Source of the DNA: Phaeosaccion multiseriatum
Lineage: Eukaryota > Ochrophyta, other classes
Reading direction: 5' to 3'
DNA length: 64,000 nt
Assembly (NCBI GenBank): GCA_965112735.1
Contig: OZ218956.1
Span: 3,596,001-3,660,000, forward strand
The translations under genes were made by a program, and so were the position numbers. Each line of letters opens with the position of its first letter. Positions within the stretch are counted from its first letter, which is position 1. Shown piece by piece: positions 44,201 through 54,575 of the stretch. Below the pieces are notes generated by a model. The model saw only the letters and a program-made list of their open reading frames with translations. It had not been told where the DNA came from and searched no databases.

Positions 44201-44520
44201 TGGAGCCTCTTTCCAAGGCGATTACCTCTCCTTTTGGCCGCTGCATCGGCGGAACTATCTGTCACACACCCCCTTTGCTCCCTCGCGCCCAGACTACAAC
44301 TGCCTCTGCTCCTGCTGCTCCAGGCAGCTTGGACGGCCTGTTGGCTGCCGCGCACCCCTGCTGGGCCCGCCCTAGCCGCACTAGACCATCCACTACTCTG
44401 ATGCCGGACGAGACCCTGGTTTGCAACAAGACCGTGCGTGCCAACGAAAAGCAGGAGCAGGCAAGCTCCTGAGGTGCCCAAGCTCCGTCTTGGCACCCCT
44501 CGAAGCGGCCCCATCTTCAT
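41279..44520 (-). CDS. DUF1517 protein, copy 2, with signal-peptide-containing leader, 7 exons, 522 aa
   Basis: Exons are 44520-43690, 43413-43280, 42980-42867, 42564-42462, 42101-41999, 41733-41534 and 41362-41279, all in phase. The family core matches copy 1 almost step by step: VSEVQIAFSCNPSQG, TVLTQLDDLAGSADVSSPLGLSKLLEDA, LEKERSKWARE, PTVAVMSLYVLWSRWG, NLQAVEVLWTPASDADRLEREE and LKWPSLTSL. A hydrophobic helix (AGVAGVALLLLRQKL) opens exon 2 where copy 1 keeps the same region in exon 1, so the two genes differ by one intron. The leader MKMGPLRGVPRRSLG runs into a hydrophobic core (ACLLLLFVGTHGLV), then a Ser/Arg-rich stretch, fitting signal plus transit peptides for a complex plastid. The copies are diverged outside the core, so the duplication is old. 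The exon 4 acceptor overlaps the dispersed TATCACCAACTG motif. Confidence 0.85.
42120..42380. repeat. GAGA/GGGAGA microsatellite in DUF1517 copy 2 intron 4
   Basis: About 260 bp of purine-rich GAGA, GAAAGG and GGGAGA repeats lie between exons 5 and 4. Confidence 0.9.
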
Positions 44521-45005
44521 GCTCAGCACGGCCCTCCTCCGCGACTCGCTCACTCGGTGCAGCCCTCAGAGCGTGCAATGGGAAGGCTTGGCACAGATCT
44601 CGGAGCAGAGAAGCAGCTAGAGCTACAGGGAAATCGGAAGGGAGCGTGGCTTTCAAAAGGAGCCCGTAAGTCAAGGATTCCTATACTTCGCCATGCCCTT
44701 TTCTCGGCCTTTCTCAGCCCCTTCTCCCTTTCCAATACGGGCCTCAATACGACCTACCATAGCCGTCATCCATGTGAAGAGGAGACGTACCGAGCCTGGT
44801 AGGAGCAGGTGTCCTTGCCTCTTCGCGTGAGAGCTTGAGAACAGCCTTGAACTAAATACAACCCCCGGAGTGGGCCGCGGCGTGAAGGCCTTTGTCTTCT
44901 GCTCCTGCCCCGTTCTCATCGAGTGGGAAAGGGGTACGTAGAGAGAAAGAGCTCCTCGACAGCGCCTCGGCGACCTCGGTGCGATAAGGAAAGAAACAGA
45001 CTGGC

Positions 45006-47342
45006 ATGAACTTGAAGGAGCATGTTTTGGAGGAGCTGGTGAGTCCTCTTTTTCCGCATTGAGGGCGGCTTTCTCTGCCCCTCTGTAGGCTACGTGTGCT
45101 GCTGCTCCCCCTCCCCCCTGCATGTCCAAAGGAGTCTCTGCTGCCCTGCTCACTCGCTAGCCCACTGTTCTTCCGACGGCGTCGCTGGATCGAGTTGGAA
45201 GAACCCACTCTTGACCCCCCTCCCCATCTGCCTACTCTCACCCATTCCAACGTACTTCTCTTCACCCCTGGCCTTCCTTCCCACGCGAACAGGAGCTGCA
45301 AGAGTTTCAAGTGAGGGAGGTGCTCCAGTGCCTGCTGCACACCATTCTCTTCGTCAGGGCGCCAGGACCTGTGCAACCAAGAGAGGTAAGGGGAGAGAGG
45401 GTAGAGAGAAGAGAGGGATGGAGAAAGAGAGAGAAGGAAAGAGGATGTGGAGGCTCCGACGTGCCACTGAGGACTTCAAACCCCTTGCAATAAATCCCCG
45501 CACTCCGTCCTATGGCATGCTCCTCCTCCACCACTCACTCCCCCCCTCCTCCGGACACCACCGCCCCTACAGATGCACTGCACGCACCTCAACATGACGT
45601 ACGCATGCTGCGGGGTGCTGGATGTGGAGGGCACGGTGGACTCGGCCATAGAGGGTTTCTGGAACAGTCTAACTCCGGCGGGTACGACAGGGAGAGAGTG
45701 CGGGGAGGGGAGGGAGGGAGGGGAGGAAGGAAGGAGGGAGGGGGGAAAGGGAGGGAGGGTACTTCCATTCGGGCATCTCCGGCAGCTCGAACGCCTTGGG
45801 GCGGGGGGGGGCGGGAGGGGAGGGGGCAGAAGGCTCAGAGAGAGCGAAGAGTCTGACACTGACACTGATATTGACACTCGCTGGTCCTGTGCGCTCCCTC
45901 CCTCTCTCCTTCCCTCCCTCCCTCCCTCCCTCCCTCCTGCCCTGGTGTGCTGTTTGTGGACAGGGCCAGACCTGTCGAAGGGGCAACTCACGCTGAGCTT
46001 CTTCGAGAGGAGAGTCAAGAAGAGCCTCTTCGGCATGATGAGCAACGAAGAGAAGGTGTGTGCGTGTGTGTGTGTGCGTGCGTGTGTGTGCGTATGTGCC
46101 GATGGATGCGTGTGGCCTCGTCCGAATGTCTGTCTGCCGTGGCATTGGTAGATGGTTGTCTATGGCTTTGATGGATGAGTGCAAGTCCCCAATTGCACCG
46201 TGGTACCAAGCACACCCGCTCCTCACGCATCCCTCCCTCCCTCCCGTATGTGTGTATCATGTGTGTGTTTGTGTGTCTGTGTCGCATTTGCGCATGTTGG
46301 TTGTTCACTGTCCACTCGCGCGCCTCCGGTCACAGGTGGCGTGGGAGCAGTGGGTCATACCTGTGCTCGTGAACAACGCCCCTCGCTCCACAGACGACGA
46401 CCAAGCTTCAGGTGCGGATGCATAGGGCATGTGTAGGCATACTGGGAGTAGGCAACACGACGGAGACGGGGGGGAGCAAGGCAGGCAGACACGAGGAACG
46501 AGGGAGTCAGTTGGCTCTTGCTCCAAGGGAGTCAGTCAGTCAGCTCTTTTTCCACCGCTGTGGGCAATGTGGGCGAGGTCAAGCAAAGCTGAGTCAAGCA
46601 AAGCTGAGTCAAGCAAAGCTGAGTCAAGCAAAGCTGAGTCAAGCGCCTTCACAGGCCTCACAGGACCCTCCCCGCTCCTCCCCTCCCACCCTCTCTCCCC
46701 TCCCCTCCCACCCCGCCTCTCCTCTGCTCCCCTCCCTTCCCCCCTCCCCCATCGCAGTCATCGCCCAGCAGCGCATGCAGCAGCACGCCGAGGCGGTTCT
46801 GAAGTCAAGGATGATAACGGTCTTCAACTTCGCCAACGGCCCCAGCGAACACATTCCGCCCGTTATGTACGAGTATGAGGTGCGTGTGTGGGTGTGTGCG
46901 TGCGTGCGTGCGTGTGTGTGTGTGTGTGTGGGTGCATGTGTGTGTACTGTGAGTGTGTGCGTGTGTGCGTGCGTGCATGGCCCACGTGAAAGAATGACGC
47001 ACACCGCACTTCGGGCCATCGGAAGTTGAGGCACTGTACTGCCTCCTTACACGAACAAGTAGAGTGTAGAGCGCAGGTGCCCTGCTCCTCTTGTACCCAC
47101 CCCCCCTCATAGGTTCTGCATGCCTGTCCATCTGCATTCCTCGCTCGCTCGTGTGTGTGTATCTCCCTCCCTCCCTCTCTCTCTCTTTGTGTTTTGTGTA
47201 TCTCTTTCTTTCTCTGTGTATGTATATGTGTGTGTCCCCCCCCCCCCCCCCCCTTCAGATTTTGTGTGCGCACCACGGCGAGCGGCGAGAGTCCTTCTCT
47301 CGAAGGATGATGCAGACCACCCCGGCGCCGCTCACACTATAG
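45006..47342 (+). CDS. ATG101: ATG101 autophagy-initiation HORMA protein, 7 exons, 202 aa
   Basis: Exons are 45006-45038, 45293-45385, 45573-45681, 45964-46055, 46336-46411, 46758-46879 and 47259-47342, and every phase closes. The protein aligns with plant and animal ATG101: ELQEFQVREVLQCLLHTILF near the start, then FWNSLTPAGPDLSKGQLTLSFFE, the VAWEQWVIPVLV segment that carries the WF-finger neighbourhood, VFNFANGPSEHIPPVMYEYE and a short C-terminal strand (FSRRMMQTTPAPL). ATG101 is a HORMA-fold protein that pairs with the ATG13 HORMA domain in the ULK/ATG1 kinase complex and replaces the yeast ATG29-ATG31 module. At 202 residues it is near the usual 215-220. The microexon of 33 bp that opens the gene is supported by a clean donor and in-phase join. 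Confidence 0.93.
46579..46643. repeat. 15 bp tandem repeat (GTCAAGCAAAGCTGA) in ATG101 intron 5
   Basis: Four full units and a partial fifth lie between exons 5 and 6. Confidence 0.93.
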
Positions 47343-48031
47343 ACTGACTGACTGACCGACCGACCGACCGACCGACTGACCCACCGACGGGGGCAGGATG
47401 GCTCAGCGCCTTCAAAGGGCTTGTACTTTCGAGGCAGAGCAGGGCAGACTGGGGAGGGGTCAGAGGAGGGGAGGAGGGAGGGAGAGCAAGGCAGCATTGG
47501 AGAAGGGGAAGGTGAGGTCCCCGCGTCGGGATGTGTCGGGATGTGTCGAATTGTGACACGCGAGCGGGGCGCGAAGGGCTTACGTTACTCTCCGAGAGGC
47601 AGGGGCAGGCAGGGGAGGAGGGGCATGCCTTGCGCCATAGCGCCATAGCTACAGTTAGCGCGCTACTAGGGTGATAGGGTGTGTCGCAATGTACATAAAG
47701 GACGTGTCAGTGTACATAAAACATGAAATATCTATAATCTTACCAGATCCCAGCCAAGGTAGGAGCGTTACTTGATGCCATGGTACCCTCATCGGCCCCC
47801 TGGAGGCGGTCGAATAAGTCAAGGAAAAAGTCGAGCAATGCGAAAAATTGATAAATCCCTCTCCTCTCTCATCCTTTCTCTCTCTCCTCTATACCCTCTT
47901 TCATTCTAAGCTCACCTTGCTCGGTACCATACTCATCTTGATCAGAGCTACTGTTCAGGAGTTCAGGCGGTGGCGAAGGAGCAGCATGAGCTCCACGGGA
48001 GAGGAAAAATGAGAGACCGTGTGGGGTAGGG
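47343..48031. other. Intergenic between ATG101 and Eaf6
   Basis: The stretch starts with (GACC/GACT)n directly after the ATG101 stop and then shows no recognisable gene. The last 200 bp upstream of the Eaf6 ATG serve as its promoter and 5' leader. Confidence 0.45.
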
Positions 48032-48679
48032 ATGGCACAAACACAGGATGCAGCAGCGTCAGCCCCCGCGGTAGAGCAGCAGGGCCAGAAGCCGGACGAG
48101 CAGCCGGACTCGCAGCGTGGGAAGCAGCAGCAGGAGAAGGTCGCCGACAAGGAGGGCAATAAGAAGGAGATACTCGAGAAAGAGAAGGAGGAGCGAGCAG
48201 AGCGCAAGCGCCTGGAAGCAGAGCTGCGGCGCCTGGCGGAGAAGCGCAAGGCCGCGCACAACGATCTGGTGGAGACTGAGACGAAGATCTACAAGCTGGA
48301 GACCAGCTACCTGGACGAGACGCGGCTGTACGGCAATGTCATTCGCGGGTGGGATGAGTACTTGTCCAACAGAGGCATGCAGGCCCTGGCAGCAAGCGCG
48401 GAGGGGAGCAGGCGACGCGCCGCCACCAGGGTTGACGGCGGAGAGCGCTTGTTTAGCCTGAGCAGTTCCACGAGCCCGGCTACCAAGGCGCTGGAGCAGC
48501 ACAGCGGGGGGCGCAAGAGGGACAGCACGGGGGTCGTGAAGGGGGAGGCCGGGTCAGCCCAGCAGGAGGGCGGCGGCAAGTTGAAGGAGGACAAGCCTTC
48601 CTCCACCACCACCCCCAGTGGCAGCGGCGGTAGCAGTAGCAGGGCGGTCAGCAGCGAGAGCAAGAGGCGGCGGCGCTGA
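48032..48679 (+). CDS. EAF6: Eaf6/MEAF6-like histone acetyltransferase complex subunit, 215 aa
   Basis: Single exon. Residues 40-90 form a charged coiled coil, followed by the family core YKLETSYLDETRLYGNVIRG then WDEYL (residues 87-111), which matches human MEAF6 ([23 protein letters not shown]). ERLFSLSSSTSPAT follows, as in MEAF6 (ERLFSKSSVTSAA). The N-terminal 40 residues are Gln/Ala-rich and the C-terminal 70 are Ser/Gly-rich, ending in a basic cluster (SESKRRRR) that may be a nuclear localisation signal. Eaf6 is a small scaffold subunit of NuA4 and NuA3 in yeast and of TIP60, HBO1 and MOZ/MORF complexes in animals, where it binds the EPC or BRPF subunit next to the MYST acetyltransferase. 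Confidence 0.93.
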   Translation: MAQTQDAAASAPAVEQQGQKPDEQPDSQRGKQQQEKVADKEGNKKEILEKEKEERAERKRLEAELRRLAEKRKAAHNDLVETETKIYKLETSYLDETRLYGNVIRGWDEYLSNRGMQALAASAEGSRRRAATRVDGGERLFSLSSSTSPATKALEQHSGGRKRDSTGVVKGEAGSAQQEGGGKLKEDKPSSTTTPSGSGGSSSRAVSSESKRRRR

Positions 48680-48983
48680 TGGGACTCTGACAGCAGCAGC
48701 AGTTGGTGGTACAGCACGGCGAGCGAGGGCTGTCACTGCACGCACCCTCGGAGGTCGGAGTAGGAAGTGGTGACGTGAGCGGCACACTCGCAATGGCTGC
48801 ACAGAGATGGCCGCTGCTTCGCTCTTGTCTTGATTGTCTGTCCTTTGCCTTCACTTTTGCAGTAAATGGTACCCTCCCATGGAAGAAATAATACACCCTT
48901 TAGAGCATTTCCTTCCTTCAGTCTGCGCGCGTCCTAGTGATAGTAGGAGCGGGAAGGAAGGATCAAAGGAGCCTCCCCCTTCT

Positions 48984-49019
48984 TCTCAAAGCCTTTCTTT
49001 GAGTCAGTGGTGCTGTGGG
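48984..49019 (+). repeat. 36 bp direct repeat, left copy
   Basis: It is identical at 35 of 36 positions to 56528-56563. It starts TCTCAAAGCCTTT and ends CAGTGGTGCTGTGGG, and contains a small internal inverted repeat (TCAAAG ... CTTTGA). Confidence 0.9.
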
Positions 49020-49035
49020 AGGGGGGGTTGATCGG

Positions 49036-49049
49036 GTTGGTGCACCAAC
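49036..49049. repeat. Perfect palindrome GTTGGTGCACCAAC followed by a T tract
   Basis: This 14 bp exact palindrome is made of two inverted halves of the GTTGGTG core that recurs elsewhere in the window. About 25 T residues with one G follow. Confidence 0.85.
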
Positions 49050-49711
49050 TCTTTTTTTTTTGTTTTTTTTTTTTTCCAACTTTTCTTCAATCACCTCTCA
49101 GCACCCCCTCCGCAGTCAATACCACGGTCCCCAAGCCGGAAGGGATAAAGAAAAGGAAGGGAAAGACTCATCCCCGACACGGGGACAATTGTTCTTGGCT
49201 GGGGAAGGCCTTTATATTATTTTGTTCAGCGGAGCGGAGGGGCCGGCCGGAGAACTGCCTACGCCGCCTCCCAGCAGTGCGGAAGGCACCACTAGAGCTT
49301 GAGTCGCCAGTATGAGCAGCACTACAAGTCAAGCGGAACGAGGAGGCAGGCGCGCAGCAGGAGGAATGGCTCGCCCCCTTTCCTAGGCCTAGTAGGAGGT
49401 GTTGGCTGGGAGGGGAGCGCTGCCCCCAGCATCTCCAGCACCGCCGGCGGAGCCGCAGCAGCAGCTAGACCAACAGCAGGAGCAGCAGCAAGGCCAACAG
49501 GAGGAGGAGGAGGGGGGGGGGGGGGGAGGGTTACGACGACGTGCGGCTGCCGTGTAATGCTCAAGGGCGGCTCCTCTTCAAGTCAAGAACGTGGATAACA
49601 CATGCAGGGACGAGCCGCCTTTGAGCATCACGCCTCAGCCGCACGTCGTCGTAACCCCATGATGAGCGCGGAGACGACCACGGATGGCCCACACGAGGAG
49701 CGGAAGGGACC

Positions 49712-50217
49712 ATGTTGCACGAGATGGCTGAGGTCATGGCCTCGGCGGTTAAGAAGCTTCGTTCCGCCCCCCCTGCGATGAGCGTTGTTGTTGGTGAAGC
49801 GGACGACGAGGCGGCGAAGCTGGGGACGTTCCTGGACCTGCTGAGGGGCGGAAAGTTCCAACTGGGACATCATGAAGACGCCTATGAAATGCTCAATTTC
49901 ATCCTGGAGCACCTCGAACATCATCACCCTGACCTGAAATCGCTGCTCCGGTGGAACTTCGGGTGCAGCATGCAAGTGAAATTCTCCCAAAAGTGCAGTT
50001 CTCCTTCCTGCTGGCCTGGTGGTGGCTCCTCGAGCCACACAGCAGCCGCTGAGGACCTCACGGGGCCTCTGGCACTCCCGACTTGTGAGGTGAGTGTTTA
50101 GCTACATGTCAACCAGCCCACTCCCAACTCCCTCACACGCACACGCAAATACTAGATCCGCCTCGCTTATGCATGCCGTCAAGCATGGCTGTAGCTAATT
50201 GCCTGTTCCACCCTCAC

Positions 50218-50274
<57 letters not shown>

Positions 50275-50530
50275 GGCGAAGAGCATTGATGGGCATGTTC
50301 CTACGCGGAGAGGCGTCGCGAGAGGGCGTGGAGTGCGACGAGTGCCGTGGAAGGGGTCCCGAGACTGAGACGGAAGCAAGGATTCATTTCGTCGGTCCCC
50401 CCGTTCATTTGCTCATTAGTGGTATCTGTACCGTCGTCGAACCAAGGCTTGAAGCCTCCGACGAGGTCGCCACTGCTGGCCAGGAGGGGGAGCGATTGAC
50501 TCGCAGCATCTCTCACAGTCATCAGCAGAA
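49712..50530 (+). pseudogene. Ubiquitin-specific-protease-like remnant at the start of the plus-strand copy
   Basis: The first segment (49712-50089) reads FLDLLRGGKFQLGHHEDAYE then MLNFILEHLEHHHPD and NFGCSMQVKFSQKC. This resembles the QEDAHEFL helix and finger start of USP peptidases. It ends at a donor (TGTGAG|GTGAGT). After a CA-repeat intron, the acceptor at 50275 leads to LRGEASREGVECDECRGRGP and FVGPPVHLLISG, the second half of a CxxC finger and a following strand. The two pieces join in different frames, and I see neither the Cys-box (GNTCY) nor the His-box, so this copy should be inactive. Confidence 0.5.
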
Positions 50531-50677
50531 CGGAAGAGCAGCGGTGGAAGGACGCGGGCAAGCGAGCCTCCATCCGTCTTTTCCCTTTGGGGCGAAGGAC
50601 TTAGCCGGCGCGCAGCGGACTCTCAACGGAGCTCATGACATGGGGAAGAGGATGACGGGGGGTCCTGCTTCACATGA

Positions 50678-50842
50678 TGCGGAGGAGGAGGAGGAGGAGG
50701 AGGAGGAGAAGGAGGAGAAGGAGGAGGAGGAGGAGGAGGAGGAGGAGGAGGAGGAGGAGGAGGAGGAGGAGGAGGAGGAGGAGGAGAAGGAGGAGGAGGA
50801 GAAGAAGAAGAAGAAGAAAAAGAAGAAGAAGAAGAAGAAGGC
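50678..50842. repeat. GGA/GAA repeat encoding a Glu-Lys tract
   Basis: About 50 GAG/GGA/AAG triplets lie inside an open frame of the plus-strand copy and would encode poly-Glu then poly-Lys. Confidence 0.9.
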
Positions 50843-51302
50843 CATAGAAAGGAAAGCACGGGCTGAGGGCACCGCACGAATGCTGATGGGCAATATAAAG
50901 CCACATGCGCAGGTCCAGAAGGAGCGGGTGGTCAAGAATGAGAAGCTTGGCCGCCCAGCGTGGGAGAGCAGAGTGCGTGTGTAGGACGACGACGCCTTCT
51001 TTAGGAGGATGCTGGCCCCGCTCTTCGCCCACGACAAGGAGTTTATGGGCCGAGAGGACAAAGCGGTGGGGGAGTTGAAGGAGCTTCTCGAGTCCGCATC
51101 CGAGGAGGACATCCCATGGGTAACACTTTTCGGATCAGCGTCGGCGAAGGGGCCAGGGAAGAAGGAGGAGAAGTTCCACCGCGACTTTGCCGGGAAGTTG
51201 TACGCCCCCGCTCATCTCGGGACGGTACCAGCGCTGCAAGCTGGTAAGTCTCCAGTACAGAAGGGGTCAAAACCACAACTTGCAGCGCCTTGCAGCTGAG
51301 CT

Positions 51303-51678
51303 ACAGCTGTGTGTGTGTGTGTGAGTGAGTGAGTGAGAGTGAGTGAGTGAGAGTGAGTGAGTGCGTGCGTGCGTAAGTGAGTGAGCGCGTGCGTGCGTGA
51401 GTGAGCGAGGGAGTGAGTTTGTGTGTGAGTGTTGGCGTGCGTGAGTGAGTGCGTGCGTGCGTGAGGGAGTGAGGTAGTGAGTTTCTGTGTGAGTCAGTGG
51501 ATGAGTGAGTGAGAGTGCGTGCGTGAGTGCGTGAGTGCGTTAGTGCGTGCGTGAGTGAGCGAGGGAGTGAGTTTGTGTGTGAGTGCGTGCGTGAGTGAGT
51601 GAGGGGTTCTTTCCTTGCTCCTCCAAAAGCTCATTGTCTGTCTTCCCTTCTTGTCTCCATCCCGACCCATCTGTCCCG

Positions 51679-51711
<33 letters not shown>

Positions 51712-51712
51712 G
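51303..51712. repeat. (GTGA)n/(GTGC)n region, intron between exons B and C of the broken copy
   Basis: After the donor at 51244 (CTG|GTAAGT) come about 290 bp of GTGA and GTGC repeats, then a unique 100 bp block (GGGGTTCTTTCCTTGCT) and a CA repeat ending at an acceptor (51712). The unique block plus CA repeat recurs as a direct repeat at 52168-52265. Confidence 0.85.
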
Positions 51713-52640
51713 AGGGGCTCAGAGAGTTGGTGGCGCTGCACCTTGCGCAAAAACGCGCCACATTGCGCAAAGCGAAAGCCGCCTGCAACGCCACATCCGC
51801 TGCCATCTCCTCGTCACTCCTTTCGGAGTCTGCATCATACTCAGTGGTAGGCACTATGAGCTGCACAAGATCTCGGCCGAGTTTCTCTGCGTCACCCTTC
51901 ACCCTTTGTCCTGCTTTCCAGTCCTCCATCTTCTTGACCTGGGCGGCAACATCGGCGAGCAAGGTCCTTGTATCGGGCAGCTTTGCTCCTCCCTGCTTGT
52001 CGCGACGCTCAACACGCCCGACTGCGCCACGCGTGCTCGTATAGTGCTCTGTCAAGGACACAACAATCTCGGCTTGCGCAAGGTGCAGCGCCACCAACTC
52101 ACTGAGCCCCCCTTGCACCTGTGCGTGCGTGTGTGAGTGAGTGTATGAGTGAGAGTGCGTGCGTGAGTGAGTGAGGGGTTCTTTCCTTGCTTCTCCAAAA
52201 GCTCATTGTCTGTCTTCCCTTCTTGTCTCCATCCCGACCCATCTGTCCCGCACACACACACACAGGTGCAACAGGGGCTCAGTGAGTTGGGCACCTTGCG
52301 CAAGCCGAGATTGTTGTGTCCTTGACGGAGCACTATACGCGCACGCGTGGCGCAGTCGGGCCTGTTGAGCGTCGCGGGAAGCAGGGAGGAGCAAAGCTGC
52401 CCGCTACAAGGACCTTGCTCGCCGATGTTGCCGCCCAGGTGAAGAAGATGGAGGACTGGAAAGCAGGGCAAAGGATGAGGGGTGACGCAGAGAAACTTGG
52501 CCAAGATCTTGTGCAGCTCAGAGTGCCTACCGCTGAGTATGGTGCAGACTCCGGAAGGAGTGACAACAAGGAGATTGCAGCTGCGGAGGTGGCGTTGCAG
52601 GCGGCTTTCGCTGCGGGTGCCTACGTTGAGGCTTCCAGCA
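51712..52640. repeat. Second inverted duplication in the broken copy
   Basis: Minus-strand coding sequence at about 51712-52118 (AEIVVSLTEHYTSTRGAVG, LLADVAAQVKKMEDWKAGQR) is repeated on the plus strand at about 52265-52640 with a few changes. Flanking intron sequence is repeated in direct orientation. Confidence 0.88.
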
Positions 52641-54182
52641 GAAGGATGGACAGGTCCACCTGGGTCGCAGCGGTGGCCTCTGAGGCAGCTGCCTATCGTC
52701 TAAACCGCCACCACCCCAGCGCCGAGGATAGGAAACTGGCCATGGGCATGGGGCGGTTGCTGGCAAAAAAGCTCGCGAGAGCTGATTCCAATCTTTTCAG
52801 CCCCTTCTCGAACGTGGAGACGACGACACGACGGAGGGCGAGATCGAGAGGCGGGGGGCGAGGGACCAGTGGCTCAGAGTAGCAGAAGCTGTGATGCAAC
52901 TAGTAGAACCCCAGCAGCACGTGGACAAGGCGGTGTATCTCGTGACACTCTACCAGGTGCAGGACAGGAGAGCTCAAGGCTGACGATGAGAAGCTTTCTC
53001 GCCTGGTGCTTGAGACCCTTGCACACACAGATCCGAGCGGGCCGAGCGGACCATCCCCCGAGCGGACAGCGTTTCGTTGGGCTGCCCTTTATCAGCACTT
53101 GTGGCAGACGTACGGCCTTCCAAGGATCACGAAGCGGAGGCTGCGCGGCGTGTCCGAGCCAGCCGACCTTGTCAAGGCGGCGAAGGAGATGGTGGACAAG
53201 GAGGGAGAGGAGAGGGGCGAGAAGGCAGCAGAGAAAGCAGCCGTAGCAGCGGCAACAGCGGCCTTGAGGCACGGACCCAAGTCTTTGGCGTACGAGGTGG
53301 GTGCTCAGCAGACGAACAGCGGACTGGTGCGCTGCACCTGTGCAGGAGGTGCAGGTGCAGCGCACCAGTCCGCTGTTCGTCTGCTGAGCACCCACCTCGT
53401 ACGCCAAAGACTTGGGTCCGTGCCTCAAGGCCGCTCTTGCCGCTCCTGCCGCTGCTTTCTCTGCCTCCTTCTTCTCCTTCTCACTCCTCTCCTCTCCCTC
53501 CTTGTCCACCATCTTCCTCGCATCCTCGACAAGGTCGGCGGGCTTCGGCATGCGTTTCAGCTTCCACTTCGTGATCCTTGGAAGGCCGTACTTCTGCCGC
53601 AAGTGCTGATAAAGGGCAGCCCAAAGAAACGCTGTCCGCTCGGGGGATTGTCCGCTCGGCCCGCTCGGTTCTGTGTGTGCAAGGGTCTCAAGCACCAGGC
53701 GAGAAAGATACTCATCGTCAGCCTTGAGCTTTCCCGTCCTGTACCACACCTGGTAGAGTGTCACAAGAAACAACGCCTTGAACACGGGCTGCTGGGGCCG
53801 ACTCTCGTGTTGTCGCATCGCATCTTCTGCTTTTCTGAGCCACCCCGCCCGCTCCTTCATGTCGCCCTCCGTCGTCTCCACGTTCGAGAAGGGGCTGAAA
53901 AGATGGGAATCAGCTCTCGCGAGCTTTTGTGCCAGCAACCGCCCCATGCCCATGGCCAGTTTCCTATCCTCGGCGCTGGCTGGGCTGGTGGCGGTTTAGA
54001 CGATAGGCAGCTGCCCCAGAGGCCACCGCTGCGACCCAGGTTGACCTGTCCATGCTTCTGCTGGAAGCTTCAACGTAGGCACCCGCAGCGAAAGCCGCCT
54101 GCAACGCCACCTCCGCAGCTGCAGCTGCAATCTCCTTGTCACTCTTGTCGGAGTCTGCACCATACTCAGTTGTAGGCACCAT
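52525..54182. repeat. Large imperfect palindrome, arms of about 820 bp with 11 bp spacer
   Basis: The left arm (52525-53340, plus-strand coding) and right arm (53352-54182, minus-strand coding) encode the same peptides in opposite orientation, for example AFAAGAYVEASSR, MGMGRLLAKKLARADS, ERTAFRWAALYQHL and RHGPKSLAYEVGAQQTNSGL. The centre is sharp: GCGCTGCACCTG, 11 bp, then CAGGTGCAGCGC. The arms differ by small indels and substitutions. Confidence 0.93.
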
Positions 54183-54239
54183 GTTGTCCTAGAGAATTTG
54201 CGACGCCGACCGGACGAGAGCGAAGGCGTATAGTGGTGG

Positions 54240-54575
54240 GCACTCCAAGTGGCGCGCTCTACGAAAAGACGAGCTTCCTCGCAAGGCCGGGTTGGGGCCG
54301 AATACAAAGTACGTGGAGGTGCTTGATACCATAGAGGGCTTGGACGATGATGCCAATCTACTACGACGCGACTACTTGGGAAAACTCACTCCCGGTCAGT
54401 GCTGGGGCGGTACGGATCCGGGGGTACGCTCATTCCTCCACATCTAGCTACCATATGGGCAACAATTGTGTGTATCGGGTTGGGCACAAGTTCTCTGCGA
54501 AAGTGCGGAAGGTGCAGAAGAGAATCGCCCACCTGGACGGGGCGATACACGTGGCGAGAGAGGTAAGCAAGCAGC
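54240..54575 (+). pseudogene. Fanzor exon D remnant with RuvC-I motif
   Basis: On the plus strand it reads WRALRKDELPRKAGLGPNTK, EVLDTIEGLDDD and GKLTPGQCWGGTDPGVRSFL, then a stop codon. The remainder (NCVYRVGHKFSAKVRKVQKR, IAHLDGAIHVARE) continues in another frame to a donor (GAGAG|GTAAGC). The intact copy has WGGADPGVRTFLSIW at the same place. Confidence 0.85.

Larger units (their letters stand above)
48680..49711. other. Gap between Eaf6 and the broken Fanzor-type copy
   Basis: It contains a variant of the dispersed motif (AGCAGTTGGTGGTACAG, 48698-48714), the left 36 bp direct repeat, a 14 bp perfect palindrome (49036-49049) followed by a T tract, and GGA/poly-G sequence near 49500. A short frame at 49299-49598 is low complexity and not convincing. 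Confidence 0.45.

Noticed and set aside
50205-50275. CA repeat near 50.2 kb as a possible telomere or regulatory element
   Set aside because: It is an ordinary CA microsatellite in the intron between two USP-like pieces.
52874-53953. 359-residue minus-strand frame as an independent gene
   Set aside because: It runs from the right arm of the palindrome through the centre into the antisense of the left arm, so it is a by-product of the inverted duplication.
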